This document shows positions 61,013-64,000 of a stretch of DNA of 64,000 nucleotides, piece after piece. Position 1 is the stretch's first letter, and each line of letters starts with the position of its first letter. This stretch comes from Larkinella humicola (lineage in GTDB: Bacteria; Bacteroidota; Bacteroidia; Cytophagales; Spirosomataceae): positions 1-64,000 of the forward strand of contig NZ_VTWS01000006.1 in assembly GCF_008727875.1 (NCBI RefSeq), given 5' to 3'. Under the pieces are notes generated by a model. The model saw only the letters and a program-made list of their open reading frames with translations. It was not told the DNA's origin and searched no databases. Made by a program: the position numbers and the translations under genes.

Positions 61013-61432
61013 ATGAAAATCTGGATTAGTTTTTTGCTCCTCGTTTCCTCACTGGCTCTGGCTCAGTCCGAAGAACCGCTCAAAAAGGGAAATACCGTTT
61101 ATGTCGAATCGTTGTCGAAAAACGAAAATAGCCAGGAAACGCTGAAAGCTTTTGTCGATCAGCTTCAGGAATGGGGCCATTGGAAAGTAGCCGCCAACAA
61201 ATCCTCGGCTGATTTCATCATCAAGTTAAACCTCGAAGCCAGCAGAGGCATCCGGGTTACGTCCTGGGGAGGCACCTCGATGGCCTGTAGTGCCCGGTTC
61301 TACGACAAAGCCGATGTGTTGCTCTGGGAAACGGACACCTACAGAGCCAGCCCCAACGGCACCAACGGGTTTAATGCCAAAAAAGCAGCCGCTCGCAAAC
61401 TGGCGAATGCCATCGAAAAAAAGTACCGGTAA
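61013..61432 (+). CDS. secreted hypothetical protein
   Basis: Protein of 139 aa with a signal peptide (MKIWISFLLLVSSLALAQS). The mature part EEPLKKGNTVYVESLSKNEN and FIIKLNLEASRGIRVTSWGG suggests an alpha/beta periplasmic fold. Function unknown. It follows the barrel gene by 54 bases; the three small genes 59972-61432 are a probable unit. Confidence 0.65.
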   Translation: MKIWISFLLLVSSLALAQSEEPLKKGNTVYVESLSKNENSQETLKAFVDQLQEWGHWKVAANKSSADFIIKLNLEASRGIRVTSWGGTSMACSARFYDKADVLLWETDTYRASPNGTNGFNAKKAAARKLANAIEKKYR

Positions 61433-61763
61433 GTTCACACGACAACCCTTGCCTGAATCGGTCAATGCCTGACCGGGTGCTTCCGGTTAGTACATAAAAC
61501 CGGCCTGTTCCAGGTCGGTTTTTTCTATACCAGACCCAGCTTCCCGGCTCTGCCCACGACTGTTCATACGCGCGAATTACTTGTATTTTCCGTAGTTAAA
61601 CCGGTCACTTTGCGATCTAAATATGTACTTATTTTGTTATCCAGGTGTATCCCAGTTCATGCGATTAATTGAACCCGAGCGGTTTTTCCAGCGGCAGGTT
61701 TTTACGGTTTCATGATGGGGCTGACACGGTTTTACGCTTCTATTTATTACAACAACAGATACC
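61433..61763. other. gene-free 331-base spacer
   Basis: The spacer holds a terminator at 61496-61524 and no other clear feature. A TCACTTTG sequence near 61609 and the word TTGTATTTT before it could be a weak promoter for the 57-aa gene. No repeat or RNA was seen. Confidence 0.55.
61496..61524 (+). terminator. intrinsic terminator behind the small secreted genes
   Basis: Arms AAAACCGGCCTG and CAGGTCGGTTTT pair with one G-T around loop TTC, followed by TT. It should end the unit formed by 59972-61432. Confidence 0.75.
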
Positions 61764-61937
61764 ATGAAAAAGCGCATTGAACTTGAATTAACGGCAAACG
61801 AAGCCCAGATGCTGGCCTTTCTGCTGCACACAGTTACCGACCAGTTCCACGCCAGTAAAGTCCTTCGCGACCGGGCCAAAATCAGCCTGAAAGATTTACG
61901 AACCGCCGAAAGCGTGCGGAGAAAGCTGACGCACTAA
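61764..61937 (+). CDS. 57-aa small helical protein
   Basis: Short gene (ATG 61764, TAA 61937) encoding 57 residues: MKKRIELELTANEAQMLAFL, then LHTVTDQFHASKVLRDRAK and a helical end. It is charged and probably dimeric. No family is recognised, but codon use resembles its neighbours and the start is clear. It lies between two terminator-bounded units. Confidence 0.55.
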   Translation: MKKRIELELTANEAQMLAFLLHTVTDQFHASKVLRDRAKISLKDLRTAESVRRKLTH

Positions 61938-62004
61938 ATAAAACCAGAATCGTACCGGCAAAGCCTTTGACGGCATTCGTTAAAACCGCCTGACGCTTGC
62001 CCTT

Positions 62005-62754
62005 TTAACGTTTGGAAGCTGCGTGCTTCTCCAGCAACCGCAGCGTATGGTCCAGGGATTTCGGATCACTCCATTCTTCATGACCCGGCACTACGATTTT
62101 TGCCGTGCCAAACCGGCTTTTTACCCGTTGAATGGAATTCGCCCATTCCTTCAGGTTGGCGTCGGCGAGGTTGCCCATCCCGAAAGCAGCCACACTTTTG
62201 ACGAAACAGCCGCCGTGCAGAATCTGTTGCTTCGGCAACCAGACCACAATGTTGTCGCTCGTGTGTCCTTCGCCCGGAAAATAACAGCGGATGGGTTCCT
62301 GACCGATGGTAAACGTGGTATCGTTTGGTACGATGGCTTCGGGAGCCTCATAACCCAGTTTTACCGATTTTTGGGCCGTCAAGGGGGTACTGATCACACG
62401 GACCCCGGCTTTCCGGAGTTCGGCAATCCCGCCGACGCGGTCTTCGTGGGCGTGCGTGACAATGCAAAGCCGAACGGGCTGACGCAGGCTGTCGGCCACC
62501 CACTGGAGCAATTGCCGGGTGTTGTCGGTATTGCCATCGCTGTCCCAACCCGAATCCACGAGCACAACACCATCTTTTGTTTTAATAATCAGGCCGTTAG
62601 AGGGAACACTGGTGTTCTGATAAACCCCGTAGGTCGTATGAACGAGAACCTTATCATTCAGGGGCGTTACCTTGAGTTTCGGTTTTTGCGACGATTGAGC
62701 CGAGGTCTGACGCTGGAACAGAAGAGCAAAAACAAGTGCTGTCAGGATGCGCAT
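62005..62754 (-). CDS. subclass B1 metallo-beta-lactamase
   Basis: Exported protein of 249 aa (signal MRILTALVFALLFQRQTSAQ). All B1 zinc ligands are in place: His101, His103 and Asp105 in HAHED, His164 in GEGHTSDN, Cys183 in GGCFVKS with Lys186, and His225 in PGHEE. The enzyme should hydrolyse beta-lactams, including carbapenems, in the periplasm. It is most like chromosomal BlaB/IND-type enzymes of Bacteroidota. The frame is open to 62883, but ATG 62754 gives the signal peptide. It is divergent from the M28 gene. Confidence 0.93.
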   Translation of the reverse strand: MRILTALVFALLFQRQTSAQSSQKPKLKVTPLNDKVLVHTTYGVYQNTSVPSNGLIIKTKDGVVLVDSGWDSDGNTDNTRQLLQWVADSLRQPVRLCIVTHAHEDRVGGIAELRKAGVRVISTPLTAQKSVKLGYEAPEAIVPNDTTFTIGQEPIRCYFPGEGHTSDNIVVWLPKQQILHGGCFVKSVAAFGMGNLADANLKEWANSIQRVKSRFGTAKIVVPGHEEWSDPKSLDHTLRLLEKHAASKR

Positions 62755-62890
62755 GAAGTAGAAAACAGCTTGATGAAGGAATTGATTCGTTGGTGAAAAA
62801 GCAGTGATACCTGATAACAAAGTTGCGAAAATGTTTTCAATTTGAAACCATTGCAATAAGGCTCTGTGCTTCAAAACCGGCAAAATCCGC

Positions 62891-62898
62891 TACTTTTA
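62891..62898 (+). promoter_or_regulatory. candidate -7 box for the M28 gene
   Basis: TACTTTTA differs from TAnnTTTG at the last base, six bases before ATG 62904. The spacing is short, so a leaderless or upstream promoter is possible. Confidence 0.3.
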
Positions 62899-62903
62899 CG
62901 GGC

Positions 62904-63836
62904 ATGAACTACCGATTTTTTGCTTTATTTCTTCTGTTAACCGTTCCGGTTCTTGCGCAGGAGCCATCGGCCAGCCGCATTACCCGACACATCAAAAAAC
63001 TGGCTTCCGACCAAATGAAAGGCCGGGGTACCGGCAGTCGTGAAAATGCCAAAGCCGCGGCCTACATCGCCCGGCACTTCCGGAAATACGGTCTGAAACC
63101 GCTGGGGGAAGACGGTTTTTACCAGCCTTTTACGGCCAAAGTCCGGCGCGTGGTGGTGCCCGACAGCCTCCGCAAAGCCGCCAACGTGATCGGTTTTCTG
63201 GACAACGGCGCGGAGCATACCATCGTGATCGGCGCGCATTACGACCACCTGGGCCTGGGCGATCAGGGCAGTTCGCTGGACGCCAACCCCCAGGGGCAGA
63301 TTCACAACGGGGCCGACGACAATGCTTCGGGCGTGGCCGGTTTGCTGGAACTGGCGCAGTATTACGCAAAAAATTCGGAGAAAGAACCGTACAATTTTCT
63401 GTTCATGGCGTTCGGCGCGGAAGAACTGGGGTTGCTGGGTTCGCGGCATTTCCTGAACCACCCTACCCTGCCCCTGGACCGGATGAACTTCATGGTGTGC
63501 ATGGACATGATTGGCCGGTATAACCCGGAACGCGGCATCGGCATCGGAGGCTACGGAACCGCCGACGCCTGGCCGACGGTTTTTAAAGACGTCACCGCCG
63601 GGGTAAAATTCTTCACCGACCGGGCCGGCAACGGCGGTTCCGATAATGCGGCTTTTTACGCCAAAAAAATTCCCGTGCTGTTTTTCCACACCGGCGGTCA
63701 TCCGGATTACCACAAACCCAGTGACGATGCCGAGAAAATCGACGCCAAAGCCGAAGAGGAAATTCTGCGGCTGGAAATCAAACTGATCGACAAGGCCCTG
63801 AAGCTGCCGAAAATGACATTCACCCCGGTTCAGTAA
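62904..63836 (+). CDS. M28 family zinc aminopeptidase
   Basis: Protein of 310 aa with a signal peptide (MNYRFFALFLLLTVPVLAQE). The M28 peptidase body has the metal and catalytic sites HYDHLGLGD, GADDNASGVAGL, MAFGAEELGLLGS and CMDMIGRYN, with a final His in KIPVLFFHTGGHPDYH. It should release amino acids from periplasmic peptides, as in other Bacteroidota. The frame is open upstream, but ATG 62904 is the only start giving the signal. It is divergent from the beta-lactamase gene. Confidence 0.94.
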   Translation: MNYRFFALFLLLTVPVLAQEPSASRITRHIKKLASDQMKGRGTGSRENAKAAAYIARHFRKYGLKPLGEDGFYQPFTAKVRRVVVPDSLRKAANVIGFLDNGAEHTIVIGAHYDHLGLGDQGSSLDANPQGQIHNGADDNASGVAGLLELAQYYAKNSEKEPYNFLFMAFGAEELGLLGSRHFLNHPTLPLDRMNFMVCMDMIGRYNPERGIGIGGYGTADAWPTVFKDVTAGVKFFTDRAGNGGSDNAAFYAKKIPVLFFHTGGHPDYHKPSDDAEKIDAKAEEEILRLEIKLIDKALKLPKMTFTPVQ

Positions 63837-63944
63837 GCTACCCGTCGAACGATTCTGTCCTGGCAGAGTATGGCCGGAAGCAAAGCGACTTTCTACTGAA
63901 AATGCGCAATTGACAGCGTTGGCCCACGTAGAAAGACCTCCGGC

Positions 63945-64000
63945 ATGACCTTCCCCCAACAAATTCGTTATACGTTTTTCCTTTTTTGCTTCCTTTTCGT
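63945..64000 (+). CDS. 5' end of a gene cut by the window edge
   Basis: ATG 63945 opens MTFPQQIRYTFFLFCFLF, which looks like the start of a signal peptide or membrane helix, and runs off the window after 18 codons. No product can be named. Confidence 0.35.
   Translation, partial: MTFPQQIRYTFFLFCFLF

Noticed and set aside
1-64000. tRNA, rRNA, riboswitch or insertion sequence in the gaps
   Set aside because: All gaps were read by eye; none showed a cloverleaf-like set of stems with a CCA end, a known riboswitch core, or a transposase frame with terminal repeats. A small ncRNA cannot be excluded without computation.

Overview
The window looks like chromosome from a Bacteroidota bacterium of the order Cytophagales, most like Spirosomataceae (Spirosoma/Larkinella type). 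The support is an ECF sigma/FecR/SusC/SusD cassette, a type IX secretion C-terminal sorting domain, DUF2723 and FecR families, weak ribosome binding sites, several TAnnTTTG-type -7 promoter boxes and a GC content I estimate by eye at just over 50%. About 56 genes are supported; no rRNA, tRNA, CRISPR array or insertion sequence was seen.

Layout. 0.2-5.5 kb: a co-directional sugar/polyol catabolism group (zinc-type dehydrogenase, SDR, sugar isomerase-like TIM barrel, secreted beta-helix protein with PDZ). 5.7-8.7 kb: queG opposite grpE-dnaJ. 8.8-31 kb: mostly minus-strand housekeeping, envelope and regulatory genes, including a DUF2723 membrane protein, an M3 peptidase, an FkbM methyltransferase, a Bcr/CflA pump, an SGNH lipoprotein, two response regulators, a WbpM/CapD-type nucleotide-sugar epimerase, an ice-binding-like adhesin, an AraC-type regulator and a fucose/arabinose isomerase-like protein. 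Small plus-strand genes (DUF1801, DUF6157, VOC) are interspersed.

32.1-52.5 kb is a nutrient-uptake and periplasmic processing locus: ECF sigma, FecR, SusC with STN domain, SusD, a giant single-haem dehydrogenase of the PVC type, a ceramidase-like protein, a NodB deacetylase and an alpha/beta-hydrolase plus SGNH esterase fusion. After one minus-strand lipoprotein come a Tat-exported Gfo/Idh/MocA oxidoreductase and a ThuA + sugar dehydrogenase + PKD + cytochrome c lipoprotein. Together they suggest capture, deacylation and periplasmic oxidation of a decorated sugar or glycan; the substrate cannot be read from sequence.

52.5-57.2 kb is a small accessory islet. It holds a strikingly AT-rich gene fusing a formiminotransferase-cyclodeaminase-like domain to an ImmA/IrrE-type zinc peptidase, a candidate toxin-antitoxin pair (75/68 aa protein plus zeta-like P-loop kinase), an excisionase-like HTH protein, a DJ-1/PfpI protein and a DUF3784-like protein. 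57.2-64 kb holds a TPR histidine kinase/LuxR regulator pair with three small secreted proteins downstream, a complete subclass B1 metallo-beta-lactamase and an M28 peptidase.

The most unexpected feature is non-coding. At least a dozen gene gaps are filled by long perfect or near-perfect palindromes built from short recurring words. Many start at or within a few bases of a stop codon, and different gaps use different word families; one family occurs twice, 40 kb apart. The other main leads are the cyclodeaminase-ImmA fusion, a response regulator whose phospho-acceptor Asp is replaced by Glu, and the single-haem periplasmic oxidation set.
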